Shown here piece after piece: positions 51,554 to 60,569 of a stretch of DNA of 64,000 nucleotides. Location: contig NZ_JAUSRB010000002.1 of NCBI RefSeq assembly GCF_030811595.1, positions 2,542,001-2,606,000 on the forward strand, given 5' to 3'. The notes under the pieces are model-generated. The model was not told the DNA's origin. It was given only the letters and a program-made list of their open reading frames with translations, and searched no databases. Both the position numbers and the translations under genes were made by a program. Each line of letters starts with the position of its first letter. The first letter of the stretch is position 1. Source of the stretch: Streptosporangium brasiliense (GTDB taxonomy: Bacteria; Actinomycetota; Actinomycetes; Streptosporangiales; Streptosporangiaceae).

Positions 51554-52930
51554 ATGCCAAGCACCCACGCGGTAGCTGGACTCATCACCCGGCTCCACGA
51601 CCCCCAATACGCCCGCTGGGCCTCCCAGATCCGCCGGACCGGCGGCTGCCGACAGCCCATCCACCTGCGCGGCCACGTCCACCACGTCGACCCCGCCACC
51701 GGCCAGCGCCTGCACTCCTACACCACCGCATGCGAACCGGACGGCATCCTGCGCGTCCCGTGCAAGACCCGCCGCGCCTCCCGCTGCCCGTCCTGCGCCG
51801 AGACCTACCGGGCCGACACTTACCAACTCATCCGCGCCGGCCTGGTGGGCGGCAAGGGCGTCCCGGACTCGGTCACCGCCCACCCGTGCCTGTTCGTCAC
51901 CCTCACCGCCCCGTCCTTCGGGACCGTCCACACCCGGCGAGAGAAGAACGGCACGGTCCTGCCGTGTCACGCCCGGCGCGACGCCGCCACATGCCCGCAC
52001 GGTCAGATCATGTCCTGTACGGCCCGGCACGGCGCCGATGACTCCTGCCTCGGCGAGCCACTCTGCCCAGAGTGCTACGACTACGCGGGAAGCGTGCTGT
52101 TCAACGCCATGTCCCCGGAACTGTGGCGGCGCTTCACCCTGGCGCTTCGCCGACACGTCGCCAAAATCGGGGGCCTGACCCTGCGGGAGCTCCGCGACCA
52201 GGTCACGATCTCCTTCGCCAAGGTCGCCGAATACCAGCGCCGCGGCGTCGTCCACTTCCACGCCGTGATCCGCCTCGACGGCCCGGACGGACCCGCCACA
52301 CCGCCCCCGGCCTGGGCGACGGCCGACCTCCTGGCCGACGCCGTACGGCACGCCGCCTCGGCCGTCGCGGTCACCACCCCTGCGGCGGCCAGCCAACCAG
52401 CTCGGGGCCTGCGCTGGGGCGCCCAGCTCGACACCCGCGAGATCACCATGAACGGAGACCTCACCGAACAGGCGGTCGCCGCCTACATCGCCAAGTACGC
52501 CACCAAGGCCGCCGAATGCGTCGGCACCCTGGACCGGCGCATCAACCCCCTCGACGACCTGACCGCCTTCGACCTCCGCGACCACCCCCGGCGACTCATC
52601 GCCGAGTGCATGCGCCTGGGCGCCCTCGACGAACTGACCGACCTCCGGCTCATCAAATGGGCCCACATGCTCGGCTTCCGCGGCCACTTCTCCACCAAGA
52701 GCCGCCGCTACTCCACCACCCTCGGCGACATCCGCCAGGAACGCGCCGAGTACATGCGCGGTGAAGCGGTCAGCACCGGGCGGCTTCCGCTCTTCGACGA
52801 GGACACCGTCCTCGTGATCTCTCACTGGGAGTACGCCGGAAAGGGTCTGTCGGCCGGTGACGCGCTTCTCTCAGCCGCGTTGACCGGGAGATCTCTGCCG
52901 TCGCTTCCGGCGCTTGGGGGAGGTGCCTGA
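51554..52930 (+). CDS. repSA: RepSA-like replication initiator
   Basis: 458 residues from ATG 51554 (GGAAGGGACGC upstream). CRFCAE-like cluster CPSCAETYRADTYQ, LFVTLTAPSFG, RGVVHFHAVIRLDG and YIAKYATKAAE are hallmarks of RepSA-type rolling-circle initiators: the HxH metal motif (HFHAV) and the Tyr of YIAKY. It replicates the excised element. TGATG overlap with the xis gene behind it. Confidence 0.88.
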   Translation: MPSTHAVAGLITRLHDPQYARWASQIRRTGGCRQPIHLRGHVHHVDPATGQRLHSYTTACEPDGILRVPCKTRRASRCPSCAETYRADTYQLIRAGLVGGKGVPDSVTAHPCLFVTLTAPSFGTVHTRREKNGTVLPCHARRDAATCPHGQIMSCTARHGADDSCLGEPLCPECYDYAGSVLFNAMSPELWRRFTLALRRHVAKIGGLTLRELRDQVTISFAKVAEYQRRGVVHFHAVIRLDGPDGPATPPPAWATADLLADAVRHAASAVAVTTPAAASQPARGLRWGAQLDTREITMNGDLTEQAVAAYIAKYATKAAECVGTLDRRINPLDDLTAFDLRDHPRRLIAECMRLGALDELTDLRLIKWAHMLGFRGHFSTKSRRYSTTLGDIRQERAEYMRGEAVSTGRLPLFDEDTVLVISHWEYAGKGLSAGDALLSAALTGRSLPSLPALGGGA

Positions 52931-53124
52931 TGCCTCGGCATGATGACAAGCTCCTCACCCTGCCTGAAGTGCTCACCGAGCTGAACGGAGTCTCTCGCCG
53001 CACCTTCTATCGGTGGCGAGAGCTCGGCAAAGCGCCCGTCTGCATCCAGTACCCCAATGACGAGCTGCGTGTCCGGCGTAGCGACCTCGAAGCGTGGCTC
53101 GACTCGCTGAGGGAGGCGTCGTGA
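52930..53124 (+). CDS. xis: Excisionase (Xis), MerR-like HTH
   Basis: 64 residues: LLTLPEVLTELNGVSRRTFY, RWRELGKAPVCIQYPNDELR, RRSDLEAWLDSL, a typical AICE excisionase with a winged MerR-like HTH. It directs the integrase to excision. It overlaps the rep stop and the integrase start. Confidence 0.88.
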   Translation: MPRHDDKLLTLPEVLTELNGVSRRTFYRWRELGKAPVCIQYPNDELRVRRSDLEAWLDSLREAS

Positions 53125-54491
53125 CAGTCACCTACGAAGTACGCATCTGGGAAGTCCGCCGGAACCAGTCGAGCAAGACGCCATCCTTCGAAGCTCGGTG
53201 GAAGGCCGGCACCAAGTCACGGTCAAAGACCTTTCGGACCAAGGCGCTGGCCGAGAACTTCCTGTCCGACCTCCGCCAGGCAGCGAGGAAGGGAGAGGCG
53301 TTCGACGTCGCCACCGGGTTGCCGGTCTCGATGCTGGCGGCGGACTCTGAGCCTTCGGGACCGTCTTTCATGCATTTCGCGCAGTCGTATGTGGTCGGCC
53401 GGTGGCGGAGGACAGCTCCGCGGACGCGGGAGACCGAGGCGTACGCGCTGCTGTCGTTGATCCCGGTGTTGGTGGCCGACATTCCAGATCGGCCGGAGGA
53501 CGACGAGCTGCGACAGGTGTTACGTAACCACGTGCTGCTCCCGGAAGGCCGGCGGGGGACGCTGACCCGCACGCAGACCGTGGCGCTGCGCTGGCTGGAG
53601 AAGGCGTCCCTTCCGCTGGCGGATCTCCAAGAGGCACGCGTCGCCCGGATCGCACTCGATGCCATCTCGGTCACCTTCGACGGCAAGGAAGCCGCAGCCA
53701 ACACCGTACGGCGGAAGCGAGCGATCCTTCATCACCTCCTGGAGCTGGCGGTGGAACAGAAGGTGTTCGCGACCAACCCATTGCACGAGATCAAGTGGAA
53801 GCCGCCCAAGGCCGTCACCGTCGTCGACCCCCGTACGGTGATCAACCCGACTCAGGCGAAGCAGCTCCTGGCCGCCGTGCCCAAGGTCGGCCGTACTCGG
53901 GGCGTCCGGCTCAAGGCTCTGTTCGCCTGCATCTACTACGCGGGTCTGCGCCCGGAGGAGGCGGCGGACCTTCGCCTGAAGAACTGCACTCTGCCCGAAT
54001 CGGGATGGGGTCAGATCATCCTGGAGAGGGCGCGACCGCAGGCGAACAAGCGATGGACCAACTCGGGGGAGACCCACGAGTCGCGCAGCCTCAAGCACCG
54101 AGCGAAGAAGGAGACCAGGGAGATTCCCATCCCGCCTGTTCTGGTCGCCATCCTTCGCGCACACGTCGACGCCTACGGCGCCGAGGACGACGGCCGGCTC
54201 TTCCGGACGACCAAGGGAGGTTCCTATTCCAGCTCGGCATGCTCCTACGTCTGGCAGGAAGCGCGAGCGCTCGTCTTCACCGATGAGCAGGTGAGGTCAC
54301 CGCTCGCCGCCCGCCCCTACGACCTGCGACACGCCGCCCTGTCCCTCTGGCTCAACGCGGGCGTACCAGCCACCGAGGTGGCCAAGCGAGCCGGGCACAG
54401 CGTGGAGGTCCTCCACCGGGTGTACGCCAAGTGCATGGAAGGACAGCAGGAACGGATGAACGGGAAGATCGGCAACGCTCTCGGCGAATGA
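53121..54491 (+). CDS. int: Tyrosine integrase
   Basis: 456 residues from GTG 53121 (GAGGGAGGCGTC upstream), overlapping xis. The SAM-like N-terminal domain is followed by the catalytic domain: ACIYYAGLRPEEAADLRL (first Arg), YDLRHAALSLWLNAGV (box II Arg, with Tyr in place of His), AGHSVEVLHRVYAKC (His and nucleophile Tyr). It is complete. It presumably integrates the element at tRNA-Arg(CCU), 3.8 kb to its right. A C-terminal copy remains at 12944-13452. Confidence 0.92.
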   Translation: MTVTYEVRIWEVRRNQSSKTPSFEARWKAGTKSRSKTFRTKALAENFLSDLRQAARKGEAFDVATGLPVSMLAADSEPSGPSFMHFAQSYVVGRWRRTAPRTRETEAYALLSLIPVLVADIPDRPEDDELRQVLRNHVLLPEGRRGTLTRTQTVALRWLEKASLPLADLQEARVARIALDAISVTFDGKEAAANTVRRKRAILHHLLELAVEQKVFATNPLHEIKWKPPKAVTVVDPRTVINPTQAKQLLAAVPKVGRTRGVRLKALFACIYYAGLRPEEAADLRLKNCTLPESGWGQIILERARPQANKRWTNSGETHESRSLKHRAKKETREIPIPPVLVAILRAHVDAYGAEDDGRLFRTTKGGSYSSSACSYVWQEARALVFTDEQVRSPLAARPYDLRHAALSLWLNAGVPATEVAKRAGHSVEVLHRVYAKCMEGQQERMNGKIGNALGE

Positions 54492-54512
54492 TCCCCATAG
54501 ATGCTCGCCTCC

Positions 54513-54536
54513 AGGCCCCGGCGCAAGCCGGGGCCT
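54513..54536. terminator. Bidirectional terminator between int and Nudix genes
   Basis: AGGCCCCGGC GCAA GCCGGGGCCT, a perfect 10-bp stem with a 4-base loop. It lies 22 bp behind int and touches the Nudix stop, so it can serve both convergent genes. Confidence 0.8.
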
Positions 54537-55012
54537 CAACCTATGTACGGCTTGCCCGGTCCTTCGAGGAAGTGGCCGATCCGCAGCCGCATTGAGCGGT
54601 CCATCGACAGTGAGCAGACCTCGTCCCGCGGCACCCAACGCACTTCCCGGGACTCGTCGCTTGGCGTTGGCTCCCCAGCGACGGCCTGGCCGGTGAGCAC
54701 GATGGAGAACTCCTGGCGGGCCTCACCGTTGCTGGCATAGAGGATCACATGCTTGGGGTCGGTGTACGTCCCGACAAGGCCGGTGATCTCGCACCTGATC
54801 CCGGTCTCCTCCAACGTCTCGCGGATCGCGGCCTCGGGCAGGGACTCGCCGAGGTCGATCGCGCCGCCGGGGACGGCCCAGTTGCCGTTGTCGGACCGGC
54901 GGATCATCAGAATCTCGCCCGCCTCGTTGGTGACCACGATGTTCACTGACGGGACGAGGCTGTTGGGCTTGGGGGCAGCGGGGTCGTTGTAGAAATCGAT
55001 CCGGCAGGCCAT
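54536..55012 (-). CDS. Nudix hydrolase, Pif-like (current element)
   Basis: 158 residues with a full Nudix box: GAIDLGESLPEAAIRETLEE followed by TGIRCE. Same length and most of the same residues as 11198-11674. pSAM2 Pif, which prevents redundant transfer between cells that already hold the element, has a Nudix motif, so this may be the element's immunity factor. It lacks the XRE partner of the other copy. Confidence 0.85.
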   Translation of the reverse strand: MACRIDFYNDPAAPKPNSLVPSVNIVVTNEAGEILMIRRSDNGNWAVPGGAIDLGESLPEAAIRETLEETGIRCEITGLVGTYTDPKHVILYASNGEARQEFSIVLTGQAVAGEPTPSDESREVRWVPRDEVCSLSMDRSMRLRIGHFLEGPGKPYIG

Positions 55013-55022
55013 GGTCAGGACT

Positions 55023-55690
55023 CTACCGACGTGGCTTCCATTTCAGAGGCTTTTGAAGCTTCAGCCCATTCAGCCTGTACCAAGTGAAAGACCGGCAGGT
55101 TGGCATGGGGATGAGCGCGTCGATCAGTCCGACCTGTCGTGCAGCGGTCAGATCGTGTATCGCCCCGGGCAGCGCGGGTGAGGTCCGCACCAACCGGCTG
55201 GTCGGATCAGCGAGGAGCTGGACGTTCACCCCCATGATGGTGGTGTTTGCCGGAGTGGTAGGGCTTTCATCGGGGAGCCGGTCGATCGGGATGAGATCGT
55301 CATTGAGGGGGCGTAGGCCGGATGGGAGGCCTTCGGCACGGCAGCATGCAGGTCTTCGGCAAGGTCGGCCAGGAGGTCGGCCGTCTCGCGCACGTAGCGC
55401 TAGGCGGTGGTGGTTCCGATGGTGAATCCGGCGGCCAGGCAGGCATAGGTACCGCCGTCCACGCAGATGGGTCGGCACCGGGAGTGCGTGATCCAGGCGC
55501 AGCCATCGGCGGTGGCGTTCGGTGCGGCGGGTGCGGATCAGCTCGGCGGACGGCTCAGGGTGCGGTCAGACAGCGAAATCACGGCAGGGCAGGACAGCAA
55601 CGAGGCTCCTGGTTGGGGCATCGAATCTTGGTCGGCTGCTGTCTTACCGGGAGTCTTATCTCACCTCAACCCGGCTCCCGGTGCCTACGC
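55023..55690 (-). pseudogene. Degenerate IS5-type (DDE_Tnp_4) transposase
   Basis: The 3' part still reads LNDDLIPIDRLPDES, GVNVQLLADPTSRLVRTSPA and ALPGAIHDLTAARQVG, the catalytic Asp regions of HARBI1-like IS5 transposases. The 5' part (55480-55690) contains stops and frameshifts. No terminal repeats were found by eye. It lies between the Nudix gene and the small membrane protein gene. Confidence 0.7.
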
Positions 55691-55740
55691 TGACTAGCGC
55701 TGCCAGGTTGGAAAGAGCTCACTGGACAGGCCCGAATTTT

Positions 55741-55772
55741 GGGCGGCAGCGTGCCCTTGCACACTGCCGCCC
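55741..55772 (-). terminator. Stem-loop behind small membrane protein gene
   Basis: GGGCGGCAGCGTG, CCCTTG, CACACTGCCGCCC forms a 13-bp stem with one G-U or mismatch position and a 6-base loop, 5 bp beyond the stop of the minus-strand gene at 55778. Confidence 0.7.
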
Positions 55773-55777
55773 AAGCT

Positions 55778-55960
55778 TTACATGATCATCTTATGTAGTG
55801 CTGCGGCGGTGCCGAGGCCTGCGCCGATGACAACGAGGGCTCCAGCCGGGGACGCCACGGCCGCGACCACCGCCGCTGCTATGCCGATCACGGCCCACCT
55901 GAGCGGCAGCCGCTCAGGAGACGACTTCCCTGACCCCGTCTGGGGGGTTACCTTGGACAT
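55778..55960 (-). CDS. Small hydrophobic protein
   Basis: 60 residues from ATG 55960 (GGAG at 8 bp). A charged start (MSKVTPQTGSGKSSPERLPL) is followed by 40 residues rich in Ala, Val and Gly forming one or two membrane spans. Followed by a terminator. Function unknown. Confidence 0.55.
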   Translation of the reverse strand: MSKVTPQTGSGKSSPERLPLRWAVIGIAAAVVAAVASPAGALVVIGAGLGTAAALHKMIM

Positions 55961-56170
55961 GCGAAAACTCCATTCGCTCGTGATGTTGGTGACGCCAGTC
56001 GAATGGTCCTTGGGGGCCTCACTCCCTGAGGGCCTCGGCGTCTGCTCCCAGGATGCGGCGTACGGGGGACTTGTGCGAGTAGACTTTGTGAACGCGCTGA
56101 CCCGCCTGGCGTCCAGTAATGGATATGGGTACCTAGATAGGTGTACTAGGCGGGTCAGGACGTTCAGCTC

Positions 56171-57223
56171 ATGACGTTCCAAGATCTTTTGAGAAGACTT
56201 GTGATCTTGAATATCAAGACTCGGAATCAGCTTCAGGCGCGGGTCGCTCGGTTGCGAAACCTTGAGCCCACCATTGAGAGGGCCACCAGGACGTTGGCCA
56301 ACCTCAAGACCAACTCGCCCTCAGAAATCCGCATCCGCAGCGGATTCGTCTACCAGGCCGACGCCCCTCCCATCGACCCATCCGACCGTCGCGCCCCGGC
56401 TCCTATCCACCGCCCGCCAGCCACGCGCCTTATCTCGCCTACGGGTAGCTCGCTGCGCCTGTATCTCCTAGCTCTCTACGAGGCGCATCTCCACGCCCGC
56501 CCCGGTCAACGGCCGAGCAATCGCCGCCCCGTGATCAGCTACGACGCCCCCGGGCACGGGTGGGTCGACCTCCTGGCGCCCCGGAGCAACCTCACCACGG
56601 GGGGGCCGACCAACGTTGCCATGAGCACCGCGGACAAAAAGAAGCGCCGCATCGTTTCTGCGCTCAAGGCGCTGGCCAAGGACGACATTCAGCTCGTGCA
56701 CCTACCTAACCAAGGCAAGCGCGTTGACACCTACGAACACTTCCAGCTCTTGCACGAAGCAGGCCTGCAGGCCCACGCCGACCCGGTGCCGTACACCATC
56801 CCCTCCAGAAGAGACGACCATTTCACCCTCCCGGCTGCTCTGTTCCTCAATGGATGGATTCATGTGCTGGAGGACAGCGAGCTAGCGTTCCTCATGATGC
56901 TCATCCACTGGCGGGAGATGACCCAAACGTTCCAGGTCAAGATCCCCAGCGATATAAGGGTCCTGCACTACGGGATTGGCAAGGAAACCTATGAAGCCCA
57001 TCGACTGCTTACTCGCTTCGGACTTGTCGAACTCGAGGCCGACCCCAATCGGCGGAGCGATGGCACGGTGGTGAACCACAAGGATGCTGACTGGAACCCC
57101 CTCCACCAGTTCCGGATCACTGCTTCCGGCCTGGAAAACCCTGCCGTTGAGATGGCTATTAAAGGCATCCAGAAGGAGCTGCGGGGGGTGATTGAGGTGC
57201 TGCGCTTGGCAGACCTGTCCTAA
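56171..57223 (+). CDS. Hypothetical protein with winged-helix-like middle
   Basis: 350 residues. Residues 1-45 are a coiled-coil-like helix (LQARVARLRNLEPTIERATR). A Pro-rich linker and a SLRLYLLALYEAHLHARPGQ region follow. The segment ELAFLMMLIHWREM ... HYGIGKETYEAHRLLTRFGL resembles a winged HTH of replication- or regulation-type proteins. I do not recognise the family. It lies between a small membrane protein gene and the HAD gene, inside the island. Confidence 0.55.
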   Translation: MTFQDLLRRLVILNIKTRNQLQARVARLRNLEPTIERATRTLANLKTNSPSEIRIRSGFVYQADAPPIDPSDRRAPAPIHRPPATRLISPTGSSLRLYLLALYEAHLHARPGQRPSNRRPVISYDAPGHGWVDLLAPRSNLTTGGPTNVAMSTADKKKRRIVSALKALAKDDIQLVHLPNQGKRVDTYEHFQLLHEAGLQAHADPVPYTIPSRRDDHFTLPAALFLNGWIHVLEDSELAFLMMLIHWREMTQTFQVKIPSDIRVLHYGIGKETYEAHRLLTRFGLVELEADPNRRSDGTVVNHKDADWNPLHQFRITASGLENPAVEMAIKGIQKELRGVIEVLRLADLS

Positions 57224-57365
57224 CCATTTCATCCTTGGATGACTTGGTGGTTCTAAGGGATTCCCGGAAGCCCATGGTTATGCACACTGAGGTCGGCTAT
57301 CTCTCCAGGGCTGCGCTATGTAGACAGCCTCCTATGCCTCGGGTGTCTGATAGATCTCCAAGAGA

Positions 57366-58019
57366 TCAATCAAGGGCGGCGTGCAAGATGTCCATCGCGT
57401 AGGCCACATCGGTAACCACGTGGTCCGAGGAATGCTCATGGCCGGTCCATGTTCCGCGGTTGATCCAGACCGTACGCAAGCCAGCTGCCTGCCCTCCGCC
57501 GATGTCCGCGATTGGATGATCTCCGACCATCCACCCTCCGCCGGCGATGTCCGCGCCGCACCGCCTGGCGGCGATCTCGAACAGGCCGACGTCGGGCTTG
57601 CGGATGCCCTCGACACCCGAGAGCGCGTAGCCGTCGACGGCATCGGCCAGTCCCGTCCGCTGGATCTTGCCGAGTTGGTTGTCGGCCGTGCCGTTGGTGA
57701 CGATCCCCACCCGCCATCCGAACGCGCGTAGCTCTGCCAGTGCGGCTATGACCTCGGGACGGCACTCGACAAGGTGGGGCATCCGGCGGCGGTAAGCGGC
57801 CCACAGGTCTACTGCCGAAGCGGACAGTTTGAACCGCTCGCGCACCTTGGCGAAGAACAGCTCACGGTGAGGCAGGCCGTTACGGTCCAGCTTGACAAGG
57901 TAGTCGACGGCTTTCCGGCTAAGTCGATGTTCCTCGGCGAATTCCTCCGCCCACAGCAGGAAGGCGGCATCCAAGTCGATGAGCGTGTTGTCCAGGTCGA
58001 AGAGCGCCAATCGCTGCAC
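57366..58019 (-). CDS. HAD-family hydrolase
   Basis: 217 residues from GTG 58019. ALFDLDNTLIDLD is the DxDxT motif I; VGIVTNGT motif II; GIRKPDVGLFEIA holds the motif III Lys; WMVGDHPIADIGGGQAAGLR is motif IV with the metal-binding Asp. The cap domain is helical (subfamily IA). Such enzymes dephosphorylate small phosphates; substrate unknown. Island gene closest to the right att site. Confidence 0.85.
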   Translation of the reverse strand: MQRLALFDLDNTLIDLDAAFLLWAEEFAEEHRLSRKAVDYLVKLDRNGLPHRELFFAKVRERFKLSASAVDLWAAYRRRMPHLVECRPEVIAALAELRAFGWRVGIVTNGTADNQLGKIQRTGLADAVDGYALSGVEGIRKPDVGLFEIAARRCGADIAGGGWMVGDHPIADIGGGQAAGLRTVWINRGTWTGHEHSSDHVVTDVAYAMDILHAALD

Positions 58020-58144
58020 GATGCCCGATCTTAGGCGGGGCCGGCTCGGTGCTGCCGATCTGTATCCCGGCCACAGTCCGACCCTGTGGGATCGCCCGGC
58101 CCTGGTCCGCTCCGACGAGGTACGACCTGCGCAAACGCGCCAAG

Positions 58145-58198
58145 ATCCATCCCACGCATATCCCACAGCCGCTGACATACGGCTGCCTACGCCGGCAC
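58145..58198. repeat. att-flank repeat, copy 3
   Basis: ATCCATCCCACGCATATCCC and GCTGACATACGGCTGCCTAC correspond to copy 1 at 14119-14174. It lies about 122 bp from the right 49-bp core, on the island side. Confidence 0.6.
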
Positions 58199-58266
58199 AC
58201 GACTGCACAGAGCTGGATGGCGATCGGAAAGACATACCCAGGTCAAGGGCATGATCGCTGGTCAAG

Positions 58267-58315
58267 AGAGTGCCCCCGGCATGATTCGAACATGCGACAC
58301 CCGCTTTAGGAGAGC
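58267..58315. other. Right attachment site (49-bp repeat in tRNA-Arg)
   Basis: Identical to 14242-14290. It covers the 3' half of the tRNA, from the anticodon stem to the discriminator base plus four flanking bases. The island lies on the 3' side of the tRNA, and the tRNA remains complete. Confidence 0.92.
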
Positions 58316-58343
58316 GGTGCTCTATCCCCTGAGCTACGGAGGC
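58271..58343 (-). tRNA. tRNA-Arg(CCU)
   Basis: 73 bases without encoded CCA. Acceptor stem GCCTCCG / CGGGGGC with one G-U pair, D-loop AGCTCAGGGGATAGAGC, anticodon loop CTCCTAA (anticodon CCT at 58308-58310), T-loop GTTCGAATC. A rare-codon Arg tRNA; a frequent target of integrative elements. Confidence 0.95.
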
Positions 58344-58485
58344 AGGGGCTACAGGTAAGAGTAGCGAAAATGGCGAGTGCGTGTGCGGTCGGAGGGTGGG
58401 TGGGGGGTGGATGGCGGGTTATCGCTTTGCTGAGCTGCGGTAAAAGGGCGGCAAGTGGGCACAGACCCGGGGTTTGGGATGGCTA

Positions 58486-59028
58486 ATGTCACGCTCCGTG
58501 ATCGAACGGCGACGGAGGCGTATCCGAGGGCATCGCGCGCTGCGGCCGCTGGTGCTGTGTGGGGCGATGCTGGCGCCCGCGCTTCTGGCGGGCGGTCTTC
58601 TGGTGGCCGAGCTCACCGGATATGACCGGGTCCTCCGGGGGGACGTCGCCAAGGTGGGGCCCCGGGGGGTGGTGGCTCAGGGGGGCGGACCCGCCGTGGC
58701 GTCGGTGGTGGCGCCCGGCCGGGATGTGATCCTGAAGCCGAGGTTGGTGCCTCCTCCCTCGCCCTCTCCTTCCCCGGATCCGGTCCAGGCGTACGGGGGG
58801 TGGACGTCCCCGGTTGTGGCCGACGTGCGGCGCTCGGCGGCGGACGCCGCTCCGGTGGACGTCCCCGACGTCGTGCGGAAGGTGGTGCCCCGGCGGTCCG
58901 AGCCGCCTCAGGTGAGGCGGACGCCGCCGCAGCCGGCGCGGACGGAGGGCGGGTTCGGCTGTCCGGGGGAGTGGCGGGATACCTGGCTGTGGGAGGTCTG
59001 TAAGGAGCAAGAGCGGCGAGAGGTCTGA
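58486..59028 (+). CDS. Anchored or secreted protein of unknown function
   Basis: 180 residues from ATG 58486. A very basic start (MSRSVIERRRRRIRGHRALR) precedes one hydrophobic segment (LVLCGAMLAPALLAGGLLVA), as in a type II-like membrane anchor or signal peptide. The exported part is Pro- and Val-rich and ends in FGCPGEWRDTWLWEVCK with two Cys. No family recognised. Confidence 0.6.
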   Translation: MSRSVIERRRRRIRGHRALRPLVLCGAMLAPALLAGGLLVAELTGYDRVLRGDVAKVGPRGVVAQGGGPAVASVVAPGRDVILKPRLVPPPSPSPSPDPVQAYGGWTSPVVADVRRSAADAAPVDVPDVVRKVVPRRSEPPQVRRTPPQPARTEGGFGCPGEWRDTWLWEVCKEQERREV

Positions 59029-59156
59029 GGGAGTGGGCTGCTAAATGGGGTGTTCAACGCATATCGGCTGTGCTGGGCCCGGCCCGGGCACTCAGCCAGC
59101 TGTAGTAACGTGCGTGCCTGACCCAGGTCACGAGTTCGCAAACGGAGGGGTCGAAA

Positions 59157-60419
59157 GTGCCACCTCGTCGATCAGCGGGTCTGATCGCCGTTGTCGCGAC
59201 CATGACTTCCCTCTTGCCGGGGGCCGCTGCCACGCAGCGGGCGTCGGCGGAGGTCCAGCCCGTCGCCGCCCGCGGATCCACGAGCCATGCCATGCCGAGC
59301 CGCGAGTCCGTGAGCCTGGCCGGGGCGCGTGGCGAGTCCGCCGGTCTTCGCGGTGCGCGTGGTGAGTCCGCGAGCATCAGCGAGCTGCGTGGTGAGTCGG
59401 TCGGTCTCCGTGGGGCGCGTGGTGAGTCCGCGAGCCTCGACGGGCTGCGGCGCGAGCCGGTGAACCTCACGGAGTTGCGCCGTGAGGCGGAGAAGGCGTC
59501 CAAGGATCTGGAGGGCGCGACGAAGGCCCTGGAGCAGCGGCGGGCCAAGATCCAGGCTTCGCAGAAGGAGCTCACCGCCAAGCTGCGCGAGCTGCAGGCC
59601 GCCGAGAGGGCCTTCGCCCAGGTGCGGCAGCCGCTGTCGGATATCGTCGGGCAGCTCTACCAGCACCAGACCATGGGCAGCGACGTGGCCGGTTTCCTGT
59701 CCGGCGCGTCCGATGCGTCGACCTTGCGGGCCATGGCGGCCGTCTCCCAGATCGTGGCCCAGCGCGATCAGATCCTCCAGGAGAGCAGCCGCCTGCAGGT
59801 CGAGCGCGAGCGGCTGGCAGCCGAGGCGCAGGAGCTTCGGGCGGGCACCCTGCTGTCGGAGGCGCAGATGGGCGCCGAGATCGAGACGCTCAGGGTCCGT
59901 TCGAGCAAGATCGTGAAATCGCTGACCCAGGCTCTGGTGAAGCTGGGAGTGAAGGTCGACAAGGGCGGACAGCCCGCGGAGGGCTGTGCCCCGACCAAGG
60001 CGTTGTCGGCGAACGAGTTCGCCAACGGGCTGATCCCCAAGGCCTACCTGTGCCCGCTCCAGCAGCGGGGCAACGAGCTGCGCGGAGACGCGGCGCTGGC
60101 GTTCATCAGCCTCAACGAGGCGTACAAGCGGCAGTTCGGCAGGCCCATGTGCGTGACCGACAGCTACCGGAACCTGGCCGAGCAGCAGTCGGTCTACTAC
60201 CGCCGCCCGGGCTTCGCGGCGGTCCCGGGCCGTAGCAACCACGGTCTGGGGCTCGCCGTCGACCTGTGCGGGGGCGTGGAGCGTTTCCGGTCGCCCCAGT
60301 TCAACTGGCTGGAGGCCAACGGCAAGAAGTTCGGCTGGTTCCACCCGAAGTGGGCCTACATCAGCCCGTTCGAGCCCTGGCACTGGGAGTATGACCCGAA
60401 GCTGGGCTCCCTGCTTTAG
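59157..60419 (+). CDS. Secreted coiled-coil M15 peptidase (D-Ala-D-Ala carboxypeptidase-like)
   Basis: 420 residues from GTG 59157. A signal peptide (AGLIAVVATMTSLLPGAAAT) is followed by an unusual RGES repeat region (about 52-105), then a long coiled coil (about 105-260: KDLEGATKALEQRRAKIQAS). The C-terminal M15B/VanY domain has SYRNLAEQQ, SNHGLGLAVDLCGG and EPWHWEY, which hold the zinc ligands His, Asp and His. It trims or remodels peptidoglycan outside the cell. The layout resembles NlpC-type coiled-coil hydrolases with the peptidase swapped. Confidence 0.82.
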   Translation: MPPRRSAGLIAVVATMTSLLPGAAATQRASAEVQPVAARGSTSHAMPSRESVSLAGARGESAGLRGARGESASISELRGESVGLRGARGESASLDGLRREPVNLTELRREAEKASKDLEGATKALEQRRAKIQASQKELTAKLRELQAAERAFAQVRQPLSDIVGQLYQHQTMGSDVAGFLSGASDASTLRAMAAVSQIVAQRDQILQESSRLQVERERLAAEAQELRAGTLLSEAQMGAEIETLRVRSSKIVKSLTQALVKLGVKVDKGGQPAEGCAPTKALSANEFANGLIPKAYLCPLQQRGNELRGDAALAFISLNEAYKRQFGRPMCVTDSYRNLAEQQSVYYRRPGFAAVPGRSNHGLGLAVDLCGGVERFRSPQFNWLEANGKKFGWFHPKWAYISPFEPWHWEYDPKLGSLL

Positions 60420-60569
60420 ATCTCTCCGCTGTAGATGCGCTGCTGCAGAACTCTCTGCCGTAGGGACTCGCTGTCGTGGGGGCCGCGCCGCCGGTGTGAC
60501 CGGCCGGGGGCGTGGGAGGCCCGTCCGGATGCGGGAAAGTCCGGCGGGAAGCGGGGAGGCGGCCGGCGG

